Shown here: piece after piece, positions 6,650 through 14,537 of the stretch | Layout of the letters: every line of letters starts with the position of its first letter | Numbering within the stretch: position 1 is the first letter of the stretch | DNA from: Bacteroidaceae bacterium | GTDB lineage: Bacteria; Bacteroidota; Bacteroidia; Bacteroidales; Bacteroidaceae | Direction of reading: 5' to 3' | DNA: 14,804 nt | Assembly: GCA_900752815.1 (NCBI GenBank) | Contig: CAADWS010000146.1 | Span: 1 to 14,804, forward strand | Position numbers and translations under genes: made by a program | Notes under the pieces: model-generated | What the model was told of the DNA's origin: nothing | Database searches by the model: none | The model's input: only the letters and a program-made list of their open reading frames with translations

Positions 6650-9376
6650 ATGAGTAAAGAACATCAACACCACCAGGGACTCACCCAAGAGCAGGTGCTC
6701 GCCAGCCGCAAGCAACACGGCGCCAACCTGCTGACTCCACCGGCCAAGGAGCCGCTGTGGAAACAGTTTCTCGAAAAATTCGAGGACCCCATCATCCGCA
6801 TCCTTCTCATCGCCCTGCTGGCCTCCGTCGGCATCGCCTGCTTCGAATATTTTCATGACGGAGAAAAGGCCGGCGACATCAGCGTATTCTTCGAACCGCT
6901 CGGCATCTTTGTGGCCATACTGCTGGCTACCGGCATCGGCTTCTGGTTTGAGGTGAAAGCCAACCGTGCCTTCGACCTTCTCAACCAGATGAACGATGAC
7001 GACCCCGTTCAGGTCATCCGCGACGGCGAAGTGGGCGAAGTGCCCAAGAAGGACGTCGTGGTGGGCGACCTGGTCGTGCTCAATACCGGTGCCGAAATCC
7101 CGGCCGACGGCGAACTGCTGGAAGCCGTTTCGCTGCAAGTCAATGAATCGACCCTCACCGGCGAGCCCGTAGTCAAAAAGTCCGTACGGCCCGAGGACTT
7201 CGACCCCGACGCAACCTATCCCACCAATCATGCCCTGCGCGGAACCACCGTGGTGGACGGACACGGACTGCTGCGCATCACGGCCGTGGGCGACGCTACC
7301 GAAAACGGAAAAGTGTTCACCGCAGCCCAAATCGACAACTCCGTCAAGACTCCGCTCAACCATCAGCTCGACGGACTGGGCCGCGTCATCTCCATCGTCA
7401 GCTACGTGCTGGCCGGTCTCATCCTGCTGGGCCGCACCCTGACCTATTTCCACGGCAATGCCGACTTCCAGTGGATTGACTTCATGGCCTATTTCCTGCA
7501 AACCGTCATGATAGCCGTCACACTCATCGTGGTGGCCGTCCCCGAAGGTCTGCCCATGAGCGTCACCCTCTCGCTCGCGCTGAGCATGCGCCGCATGCTG
7601 AAAACCAACAACCTGGTGCGCAAGATGCACGCCTGCGAAACGATGGGCGCTACCACCGTCATCTGCACCGACAAAACCGGAACACTGACGCAAAACCAGA
7701 TGCGCGTCCACGAGACGCAGTTCTTCGGCCTCGCCGGACAAACTCTCGGCAACGACGAAATGTCGTCACTCATCGCCGAAGGCATTGCCGTCAACTCCAC
7801 CGCCTTCCTCAAGAACGAGAGCGACGGCACGCAGCCCGGAACGCTGAAAGTCATGGGCAACCCCACCGAAGGCGCCCTCCTGCTCTGGCTGCACGACCAG
7901 CAGCGCGACTATGCCGCCCTGCGCGAAGCTGCCGAAGTGACGGAACAGCTCACCTTCTCGACCGAAAGAAAATACATGGCCACCGTCGTGCGTTCGGCCG
8001 CACTGCCGGGCAAGCGCATCCTCTACCTGAAGGGCGCCCCCGAAATCGTGTTCTCCCTCTGCCACAGCACCGTGGGCAACGTAAGCCGTGAGACCCTCGA
8101 CAGCCAGCTGCTGGCCTACCAGAACCAGGCCATGCGCACCCTCGGATTTGCCTGTCAGATACTCGACGAGGGGGATGCCACCCTCGACGAAAGCCGCGTC
8201 CTGGCCCAGCGGCTCACCTTCCTGGGCATCGTCGCCATTGCCGACCCCGTGCGCAAGGAAGTGCCCGACGCCGTACGTGCCTGCATGGAAGCCGGCATCA
8301 GCATCAAGATTGTGACCGGCGACACACCGGGCACAGCCCGTGAAATCGGACGTCAAATCGGACTTTGGCAGGAAGGCGACGGCGACCGCAACCAGATTAC
8401 CGGTCCCGAATTTGCCGCCCTCAGCGATGAAGAACTCAAGGAACGCATCATGGACCTCAAAATCATCTCGCGTGCCCGCCCGCTCGACAAGAAGCGCCTG
8501 GTCGAAACCCTCCAGCGCGAACACGGACAGGTGGTGGCCGTCACCGGCGACGGCACCAACGACGCCCCTGCGCTCAAGGCTGCCCACGTGGGCCTCTCCA
8601 TGGGCGACGGCACCTCTGTGGCCAAGGAGGCGAGCGACATCACCATCATGGACAACTCCTTCTCCAGCATCACGCGCGCCGTCATGTGGGGCCGTTCGCT
8701 CTATCGCAACATCCAGCGCTTCATCCTCTTCCAGATGACCATCAACGTAGCGGCCTGTCTCATCGTCCTCATCGGCGCCTTCCTGGGCACCGAGTCGCCG
8801 CTCACCGTCACCCAGATGCTGTGGGTCAACCTCATCATGGACACGTTCGCCGCCATGGCACTGGCCTCGCTCCCGCCCACCATGGACGTCATGAAGCAGC
8901 AGCCGCGCCGCCGCGAGGATTTCATCGTCACCCGCGACATGTGGTTCGGCATCATCGGCATGGGCGTGCTCTTCACCGCGCTGCTGACGGCCCTCGTCGT
9001 TGTCTTCCAGCACAGCACTTTCGGCCCCGCCGGCAGCGAATCGCTCCTGCAGTTCGCCTGGAGTGACACGCCACACGAACTGACCCTTTATCAGAAGAGC
9101 GTGTTCTTCACCTTCTTCGTCATGCTGCAATACTGGAATATGTTCAATGCCAAGTCGTTCTATACCGGCCATTCCGCCTTCCGGCAGATGTCCGAGAGCA
9201 AGGGCTTCCTCTCCGTGATGGGCATCATCCTCGGCGGACAGGTGCTCATCGTGAGCATCGGCGGCCCCATGTTCAGTGTCACACCGCTCTGCCTCACCGA
9301 CTGGCTCATCATCATCGGCGTCACCAGCCTCGTGCTGATTGGCGGAGAAATCAAACGCGCCTTCTCCCGGAAATAA
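6650..9376 (+). CDS. Calcium-translocating P-type ATPase, PMCA-like
   Basis: The 908-residue P2-type ATPase is predicted to pump Ca2+ out across the inner membrane with ATP. The actuator motif TGEP is at 170-173 and the PEGLP motif of membrane segment 4 at 298-302. The phosphorylation motif DKTGTLT begins with Asp341. The nucleotide-domain motif KGAPE is at 461-465, TGD at 556-558 and the hinge TGDGTNDAPAL from 632. Membrane segment 6 has WVNLIMDT with Asn727 and Asp731, the ligands of the single calcium site typical of plasma-membrane-type (PMCA) pumps. The order of the motifs and the 8-10 hydrophobic segments are complete, with no sign of damage. The start at 6650 matches the family (LTQEQVLASRKQHGANLL); an in-frame TTG at 6530 would add 40 unconserved residues and lies upstream of the transcription start. 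The N-terminus MSKEHQHHQ is His-rich. The substrate is inferred from sequence only. Confidence 0.92.
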   Translation: MSKEHQHHQGLTQEQVLASRKQHGANLLTPPAKEPLWKQFLEKFEDPIIRILLIALLASVGIACFEYFHDGEKAGDISVFFEPLGIFVAILLATGIGFWFEVKANRAFDLLNQMNDDDPVQVIRDGEVGEVPKKDVVVGDLVVLNTGAEIPADGELLEAVSLQVNESTLTGEPVVKKSVRPEDFDPDATYPTNHALRGTTVVDGHGLLRITAVGDATENGKVFTAAQIDNSVKTPLNHQLDGLGRVISIVSYVLAGLILLGRTLTYFHGNADFQWIDFMAYFLQTVMIAVTLIVVAVPEGLPMSVTLSLALSMRRMLKTNNLVRKMHACETMGATTVICTDKTGTLTQNQMRVHETQFFGLAGQTLGNDEMSSLIAEGIAVNSTAFLKNESDGTQPGTLKVMGNPTEGALLLWLHDQQRDYAALREAAEVTEQLTFSTERKYMATVVRSAALPGKRILYLKGAPEIVFSLCHSTVGNVSRETLDSQLLAYQNQAMRTLGFACQILDEGDATLDESRVLAQRLTFLGIVAIADPVRKEVPDAVRACMEAGISIKIVTGDTPGTAREIGRQIGLWQEGDGDRNQITGPEFAALSDEELKERIMDLKIISRARPLDKKRLVETLQREHGQVVAVTGDGTNDAPALKAAHVGLSMGDGTSVAKEASDITIMDNSFSSITRAVMWGRSLYRNIQRFILFQMTINVAACLIVLIGAFLGTESPLTVTQMLWVNLIMDTFAAMALASLPPTMDVMKQQPRRREDFIVTRDMWFGIIGMGVLFTALLTALVVVFQHSTFGPAGSESLLQFAWSDTPHELTLYQKSVFFTFFVMLQYWNMFNAKSFYTGHSAFRQMSESKGFLSVMGIILGGQVLIVSIGGPMFSVTPLCLTDWLIIIGVTSLVLIGGEIKRAFSRK

Positions 9377-9435
9377 TCCGTCTCTCCCATCGGGGCTGTC
9401 CGACAGTACACGGCTCCCGACGGACCAAACTTTTC

Positions 9436-9468
9436 AAGCCGGCAACGCAAAGTTGTCCGGCTTTTTTT
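9436..9468 (+). terminator. Rho-independent terminator after the P-type ATPase
   Basis: AAGCCGGCAAC (9436-9446) pairs with GTTGTCCGGCTT (9452-9463), with one bulged T and a five-base loop, and is followed by seven T bases. It lies 60 bp after the stop at 9376. The T-run leads directly into the -7 element of the next gene. Confidence 0.85.
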
Positions 9469-9469
9469 G

Positions 9470-9477
9470 TATTTTTG
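9470..9477 (+). promoter_or_regulatory. Bacteroides-type -7 element for the topoisomerase IV gene
   Basis: TATTTTTG is a perfect TAnnTTTG match, two bases after the terminator T-run. No good TTTG -33 box is found at the expected distance, because that position falls inside the terminator hairpin. The predicted leader is about 115 bases. It includes a GC-rich hairpin at 9523-9550: CCGG arms outside, ACGGCC/GGCCGT inside, loop GCAAA. Confidence 0.5.
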
Positions 9478-9598
9478 TAGGAGATAGCAACCGCCCGTTT
9501 CCCCGCCACCGCTGCGGGAAATCCGGCCAACGGCCGCAAAGGCCGTCCGGCACGAAACCCGGCGGAATCCCCCAAACCCATTTTTTGCGCATACCACC

Positions 9599-12391
9599 AT
9601 GAGCGACGAAACCAAAGACAAAGAAGACATACTGAAAAAACGGAACACCGACGGAACAGACCCGTCTGCACAACCGTCCGAAACCGACAGCAGCGAACCG
9701 CAGGAAAACGACGAGGACCGCGCCGCCGACGGCGACGGCAACGACGAAGAGCAGGAAGACGACTCGACTGAAGCCCATTCCTCCTACCGTCCCTCCGACA
9801 TGAGCGACGAGAACGTCAAGCATCAGCTCACGGGTATGTATCAGAACTGGTTTCTCGACTACGCTTCCTACGTCATACTCGAACGCGCCGTCCCCCACCT
9901 GGGCGACGGACTCAAACCCGTGCAGCGACGCATCCTCCACTCCATGAAGCGCCTGGACGACGGGCGCTACAACAAAGTGGCCAACATCGTGGGACACACC
10001 ATGCAGTTCCACCCGCACGGCGACGCCTCCATCGGCGACGCCCTCGTGCAGATGGGACAGAAGGACCTGCTCATCGACTGCCAGGGAAACTGGGGAAACA
10101 TTCTCACCGGCGCATCCGCCGCCGCACCGCGATACATCGAGGCACGCCTCTCCAAGTTTGCGCTCGACACCCTCTTCAACCCGAAAACCACAGAATGGAA
10201 ACTCTCCTACGACGGCCGCAACCGCGAACCTGTGTCGTTGCCCGTCAAGTTCCCGCTGCTGCTGGCACAGGGCGCCGAAGGTATTGCCGTCGGCCTTTCC
10301 GCCAAGATTCTTCCGCATAATTTCGGCGAACTCTGCGATGCCGCCATCCACTATCTCCACGGTGAGGACTTCCGTCTCTATCCCGACTTCCAGACCGGCG
10401 GCTCCATCGACGTGTCGCGCTACAACGACGGCATGCGCGGCGGCACCGTCAAGGTGCGTGCCAAAATCCAGAAACTGGACAGCAAGACCCTCGTCATCAC
10501 CGAGATTCCCTATGGCAAGAATGTCATGACCCTCGTCGACAGCATCATCAAGGCCAACGAGAAAGGGAAAATCAAAATCCGGAAAGTGGAAAACATGACG
10601 GCGGCCAACGTGGAAATCATCATCCACCTCACTCCGGGCACCAGTTCCGACAAGGCCATCGATGCGCTCTACGCCTTTACCGACTGCGAAGTGTCCATCT
10701 CGCCCAACTGCTGCGTCATCGACAATAAAAAGCCCAAGTTCCTTTCCGTCAGCGAAGTACTCCGCCGCTCGGTCGACAACACCCAGGAACTCCTGCGCCG
10801 AGAACTGCTCATCCGCCGTGACGAACTTACCGAAGGGCTTCACTTCGCCTCACTCGAAAAAATCTTCATCGAAGAGCGCATCTATAAGGACCGCCAGTTT
10901 GAAAATGCCAGCAACATGGATGCCGCGTGCGCCCACATCGACGAACGCCTGACGCCCTTCTATCCGCAATTCATCCGCGAGGTAACCAAGGACGACATCC
11001 TGCGGCTCATGGAAATCAAAATGGCCCGCATCCTCAAGTTCAACAAAGACAAGGCCGACGAACTCATCGCCCGGATGAAGGAAGAAATCGACCGCATCGA
11101 CCGCGACCTGGCCAACATGGTGGAGGTGACCGCCAACTGGTTCCGCCTCATCCGCGACAAATACGCCGCCGAACACCCGCGACGCACCGAAATCCGCTCG
11201 TTCGACACCATCGAGGCCACCAAAGTCATCGAGGCCAACGAAAAACTCTACATCAACCGCGCCGACGGCTTCATCGGCACCAGCCTCAAGAAGGACGAAT
11301 TTGTGGAAAACTGTTCGCCCATCGACGACGTCATCATTTTCTATCGCGACGGTACCTACAAAATCACCCGCGTACAGGACAAAGTCTTTGTCGGTGAAAC
11401 GGAACGTTCCAAAAAGGAAAAGAAAAAGGCGGAAATCATCCACATCGCCATCTTCAAGAAGAACGACAAGCGCACCATCTACAACGTCGTCTATCGGGAC
11501 GGCAAGGCCGGTGCCTTCTTCATCAAGCGTTTCAACGTCACGGCCATCACGCACGACCGCGAGTATGACCTGACCACCGGCGAGCCGGGCAGCCGCATCC
11601 ACTACTTCACCGCCAACCCCAACGGAGAGGCCGAGATTATCAAGGTGACGCTCAAGCCCAATCCCCGCCTGCGCCGCATTTTCTTCGAAAAGGACTTCGG
11701 CGAAATACTCGTGAAGGGGCGGCAGAGCCGGGGCAATCTGCTCACCAAGCTCGACGTCCACAAGATTGTGCTGAAAGCCCACGGCGGTTCCACGCTGGGC
11801 GGGCGAAAAGTGTGGTTCGACCACGACGTGGCACGCCTCAACTACGACGAGCGCGGCCAGTATCTGGGCGAATTCCACTCCGGCGACAGCATTCTGGTCA
11901 TCCTCCGCAACGGTGATTTCTACACCACCAACTTCGACCTGAACAATCATTACGAACCCGACCTGCTCCGCATCGAGAAGTTCGACGAGAACAAAGTCTG
12001 GACGCTCGCGCTCTTCGATGCCGACCAGCAAGGATTCCCCTACCTCAAGCGCTTCACGCTCGAACGCACCTCGGGCACCCGCCGCCTGAACTTCATGAGC
12101 GAGAATCCGAAGTCGGAGTTCATTCTCCTGACCGACGCAATATATCCGCGCCTGCTCGTCACCTATGGCGGCAGCGACGCCTTCCGCGAACCGCTGGAAC
12201 TCGATGCCGAATCATTCATCGGCGTGAAGAGCTACAAGGCCAAGGGAAAACGCATCACCACCTGCGCCATCGACAAAATCGAGGAACTGGAACCGTTGCG
12301 CTTCCCCGAACCACAGGAGGACGGCGAAGACGGCGACAGCGCGGAAGAAGACAGCGACGAAAGCGGCGACGGACAGTTGCGCCTGTTCTGA
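9599..12391 (+). CDS. parC: DNA topoisomerase IV subunit A (ParC, GyrA-like)
   Basis: The gene encodes a 930-residue type IIA topoisomerase A subunit, which cuts and rejoins DNA so that the ParE-driven enzyme can decatenate chromosomes. An acidic, disordered N-terminal extension of about 78 residues precedes the conserved MYQNWFLDYASYVILERAVP. The winged-helix region has HPHGD (138-142) and the catalytic tyrosine Tyr179 in APRYIEARL. Tower and coiled-coil regions follow to about residue 520. The C-terminal beta-propeller region (about 560-890) has no clean QRRGGKG GyrA box, only GRQSRGN, which favours ParC over GyrA. An acidic tail ends in QLRLF. At the position matching E. coli GyrA Ser83 / ParC Ser80 there is Ala143, with Asp147 at the second quinolone position. 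The ATG at 9599 gives the long acidic leader; a start at Met67 or Met79 cannot be excluded. parE is not in the window. Confidence 0.9.
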   Translation: MSDETKDKEDILKKRNTDGTDPSAQPSETDSSEPQENDEDRAADGDGNDEEQEDDSTEAHSSYRPSDMSDENVKHQLTGMYQNWFLDYASYVILERAVPHLGDGLKPVQRRILHSMKRLDDGRYNKVANIVGHTMQFHPHGDASIGDALVQMGQKDLLIDCQGNWGNILTGASAAAPRYIEARLSKFALDTLFNPKTTEWKLSYDGRNREPVSLPVKFPLLLAQGAEGIAVGLSAKILPHNFGELCDAAIHYLHGEDFRLYPDFQTGGSIDVSRYNDGMRGGTVKVRAKIQKLDSKTLVITEIPYGKNVMTLVDSIIKANEKGKIKIRKVENMTAANVEIIIHLTPGTSSDKAIDALYAFTDCEVSISPNCCVIDNKKPKFLSVSEVLRRSVDNTQELLRRELLIRRDELTEGLHFASLEKIFIEERIYKDRQFENASNMDAACAHIDERLTPFYPQFIREVTKDDILRLMEIKMARILKFNKDKADELIARMKEEIDRIDRDLANMVEVTANWFRLIRDKYAAEHPRRTEIRSFDTIEATKVIEANEKLYINRADGFIGTSLKKDEFVENCSPIDDVIIFYRDGTYKITRVQDKVFVGETERSKKEKKKAEIIHIAIFKKNDKRTIYNVVYRDGKAGAFFIKRFNVTAITHDREYDLTTGEPGSRIHYFTANPNGEAEIIKVTLKPNPRLRRIFFEKDFGEILVKGRQSRGNLLTKLDVHKIVLKAHGGSTLGGRKVWFDHDVARLNYDERGQYLGEFHSGDSILVILRNGDFYTTNFDLNNHYEPDLLRIEKFDENKVWTLALFDADQQGFPYLKRFTLERTSGTRRLNFMSENPKSEFILLTDAIYPRLLVTYGGSDAFREPLELDAESFIGVKSYKAKGKRITTCAIDKIEELEPLRFPEPQEDGEDGDSAEEDSDESGDGQLRLF

Positions 12392-12439
12392 ACCAACGGC
12401 CTGCACCCGAAACGGTGACGGCAAAAGCGCCAAAAAAAC

Positions 12440-12489
12440 TACGGCAAAGGCCGGAACTCATTGTCAAGAGAGTTCCGGCCTTTGCCGTA
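12440..12489. terminator. Convergent terminator with a 20-bp perfect stem
   Basis: The arm at 12440-12459 (TACGGCAAAGG...) and its exact complement at 12470-12489 form 20 uninterrupted base pairs around a ten-base loop. On the minus strand the stem is followed by GTTTTTTTGG, an ideal intrinsic terminator for the lolD-cvfB unit. On the plus strand the tail is only ATTCTTCC, so termination after parC is likely but less canonical. Confidence 0.85.
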
Positions 12490-12533
12490 TTCTTCCGCAG
12501 ACCCGACGCGCCACCTTGCGCGGCAATGCCCGC

Positions 12534-13427
12534 TTATTTTCTTCTGTTTCGGAACACGCGGTCCTTCGCTTCGGCGGCCGGCTGGCTGCCGGAACGGTTC
12601 AAGCAGATACCCTCGTCCGTCAGCACAATGCGCCGGGCCTTGTAGAGCGTCCCCACGGCCTGCTTGAATGTTTTCTTGCTGACGCCGAAACGGGCGACTA
12701 TCTCTTCCGATGCGCTCTTGTCCGTGAAAGGCAACTGTCCGCCCGCCTGCTCCAACTCCTCGACGAGCACTTCGGCAAAGTCGCGGAAACGGCTTTTGCC
12801 AATCGACTGGGCCGAAACGTCGAGTTTGCCGTCGGGGCGCACGTTGACCACCACACCCTGCAGGCGGTCGCCCGTATGCAACTCGCTGTAGAGCTGGTTG
12901 TCGTAGAGCAGTCCGCTGTGCGCGTTGTCCACGATGACCTTGAATCCGAGGTCGGTCTTCTGCTGCACCAGGAGGTCGACGGCCCGTCCGCGGTAATAGT
13001 CCTTTTTGCGGGCCTCCTCCAGCCATTTTTCCACCTTTGCCGAGCCCACGATGCGCCGGCTTTCGGGGTCGATATATACGTAAACAATATAGGAACGGTC
13101 CTTCTCCATCCGCATTTTCTGCTCGCGGAAAGGCACAAAAAGGTCCTTCATCAGGCCCCAGTGCAGAAACGCCCCGTATTCGTTGACCCATGCCACGCGC
13201 AGATAGGCAAAGTCGCCCACCCGTGCCAGCGGTTGCTCCGTTGTTCCCACCAGCCGCTCGGCCTGGTCAAGATAGACGAACACCTTGACCACATCGCCCA
13301 CCTGCAAATCCTGCTGCACATAAGCATTGGGCATGAGGATTTCCCCCACGCTGCCCCCGTCAAGATACGCGCCGTGATCGCTGAAGCGGGTCACTTTCAA
13401 TTCATTCCAGTCTCCTAATCTAATCAT
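12534..13427 (-). CDS. cvfB: CvfB-family S1-domain RNA-binding protein
   Basis: The 297-residue cytoplasmic protein resembles the CvfB/YitL family, RNA-binding proteins with several S1 folds and a C-terminal winged helix. In Gram-positive bacteria CvfB affects virulence gene expression; its role in Bacteroidota is not established. The first S1-like domain spans about 1-62 ([14 protein letters not shown]), the second about 67-135 ([20 protein letters not shown]), and a third about 145-215 ([20 protein letters not shown], then [15 protein letters not shown]). The winged helix is at about 240-275 ([20 protein letters not shown], then [13 protein letters not shown]). A basic tail ends NRRK. Its start codon overlaps the lolD stop as ATGA, so translation is probably coupled to lolD. 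A strong terminator lies 45 bp downstream. The family call is good; the symbol is by resemblance. Confidence 0.85.
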   Translation of the reverse strand: MIRLGDWNELKVTRFSDHGAYLDGGSVGEILMPNAYVQQDLQVGDVVKVFVYLDQAERLVGTTEQPLARVGDFAYLRVAWVNEYGAFLHWGLMKDLFVPFREQKMRMEKDRSYIVYVYIDPESRRIVGSAKVEKWLEEARKKDYYRGRAVDLLVQQKTDLGFKVIVDNAHSGLLYDNQLYSELHTGDRLQGVVVNVRPDGKLDVSAQSIGKSRFRDFAEVLVEELEQAGGQLPFTDKSASEEIVARFGVSKKTFKQAVGTLYKARRIVLTDEGICLNRSGSQPAAEAKDRVFRNRRK

Positions 13428-14191
13428 ATGGCAGAAAGATTTATCGTTTGAGAGTCGTCAGCTGCCGCTGCGGTTGCCGCTGCACCGGCAGTTTCATCGC
13501 CGTCACTGGCGCCGTTTCCGCCGCTGGCCGCACCGGCTTCTCCGTTCACAATGCCGTCAACGATGTGAATGTTACGGTCGGTAATGCGCGCCAGTTCCTC
13601 ATCGTGCGTAACGATGACGAAAGTCTGGCCGAAGCGGTCGCGCAGGTCGAAGAAGAGCTGGTGCAGTTCGCGCTTGTTCTGCGAGTCAAGACTGCCCGAC
13701 GGTTCGTCGGCCAGCACCACGTCGGGGTGGTTCATCAGTGCCCGCGCCACGGCCACGCGCTGCTTTTCGCCGCCGGAGAGTTCCGCCGGCTTGTGACCGG
13801 CGCGGTCGAGCAGGCCCATGAAGCGCAGCAGTTCCTCGGCCCGTTCCTTCACCTCACGTTCCGGGCGTCGCAGGATGTAGCCGGGAATCATGATGTTCTC
13901 AATGGCCGTAAATTCGGGCAGCAACTGGTGAAACTGGAAGATGAAGCCCAGGTGTTCGGCCCTGAAGCGGGCCAGCGCGGCGCGTCCCAGTTTCAGCACA
14001 TCGGTACCGGCAATGTTCAGGCTGCCGGCATCGGGCTTGTAGAGCGTGCCCATCACCTGGAGCAACGTGGTTTTTCCGGCACCGCTCGGCCCGACGATGC
14101 TCACCACTTCCTCCTTCCGTATGGAGAGGTCGATTCCCTTGAGCACCTCAAGCGAACCGAACGATTTTTTGATTCCGTGCAGTTCTATCAT
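13424..14191 (-). CDS. lolD: LolD-type ABC transporter ATP-binding protein with C-terminal extension
   Basis: The 255-residue ATPase belongs to the LolD/MacB group, which powers LolCE in releasing lipoproteins from the inner membrane toward the outer membrane. All ABC motifs are present: Walker [10 protein letters not shown] (34-42), Q-loop Gln86, signature LSGGE (138-142), Walker B VVLADE with catalytic Glu163, D-loop SLDS (167-170) and switch His196. The family usually ends near ...IVDG; here about 40 further residues follow (from 217), rich in Ala, Gly, Ser, Asp and Thr, of low complexity. The start at 14191 ([16 protein letters not shown]) is the conserved one; an in-frame ATG at 14230 would add 13 residues and lies upstream of the promoter -7 box. 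No LolC/E permease is beside it. A different MacB-like exporter role is possible. The stop overlaps the cvfB start. Confidence 0.9.
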   Translation of the reverse strand: MIELHGIKKSFGSLEVLKGIDLSIRKEEVVSIVGPSGAGKTTLLQVMGTLYKPDAGSLNIAGTDVLKLGRAALARFRAEHLGFIFQFHQLLPEFTAIENIMIPGYILRRPEREVKERAEELLRFMGLLDRAGHKPAELSGGEKQRVAVARALMNHPDVVLADEPSGSLDSQNKRELHQLFFDLRDRFGQTFVIVTHDEELARITDRNIHIVDGIVNGEAGAASGGNGASDGDETAGAAATAAAADDSQTINLSAI

Positions 14192-14199
14192 AACGCATA

Positions 14200-14232
14200 C
14201 AAAGTTAGCACATGACGGGAAAAGCGCCAAGC
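14200..14232 (-). promoter_or_regulatory. Bacteroides-type promoter for lolD-cvfB, very close to the start codon
   Basis: On the minus strand TAACTTTG (14207 down to 14200) is a perfect TAnnTTTG -7 box. CTTG (14232 down to 14229) is a 3-of-4 match to TTTG at a spacing of 21 bases. The -7 box ends only eight bases before the ATG at 14191, so the transcript leader would be about 3-5 bases. Confidence 0.6.
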
Positions 14233-14425
14233 GAAATCAAAAGTTTCGGTTGCCGGCTCCCGTTCCCGCCGCGCATGCCCGCCGCGCCAGCCCCATGCCC
14301 CCGTCCGCACGTTCAGCCCGACACAAAACCCTCATTCTGACTGCCCGGCTTTACAGAATCCCGTTCTCCGGGCGGGCATTTCCCGATTCTTGCGGCAGGA
14401 CTGGCTGATTTGCTGTAAAAAAAGC
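14233..14425. other. Gene-free part of the divergent lolD / sulfatase gap
   Basis: The 346-bp gap between the divergent genes holds the lolD promoter at its left end and a -7 element and structured leader at its right end. The middle is GC-rich. GCCCGG (14343-14348) and CCGGGC (14368-14373) can pair with AGAA/TTCT inside, but there is no T-run and I cannot assign a function. I see no small gene on either strand that I would defend. Confidence 0.5.
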
Positions 14426-14433
14426 TACTTTTG
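14426..14433 (+). promoter_or_regulatory. Possible -7 element for the terminal sulfatase-family gene
   Basis: TACTTTTG matches TAnnTTTG exactly. No convincing TTTG -33 box is seen at 19-21 bases upstream. The predicted transcript would have a leader of about 100 bases that can fold at 14451-14489. Confidence 0.45.
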
Positions 14434-14537
14434 CGAATGGAAAAGGCAGTTGTCCGTTTATTCCGGCACAGCAGGAATGCCGTCGGACAGCGTTCCCTGC
14501 CGTTTCCCGCCTCTCCCCACAAAAAAATACTACCACT

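Noticed and set aside
6548..7741. 397-residue open frame on the minus strand over the P-type ATPase, with similar long ones at 7766-9172, 9434-10843 and 10850-12031
   Set aside because: They are antisense shadows of genes with complete motif sets. Their compositions are skewed mirrors (rich in Val, Asp, Gly, Phe, His) and they carry no recognisable domains. High GC and codon bias explain their length.
9599..12391. Annotation as gyrase A subunit
   Set aside because: No clear GyrA box is present in the C-terminal domain, and the whole sequence agrees better with the Bacteroidota ParC type. The boundary between the two is not absolute.
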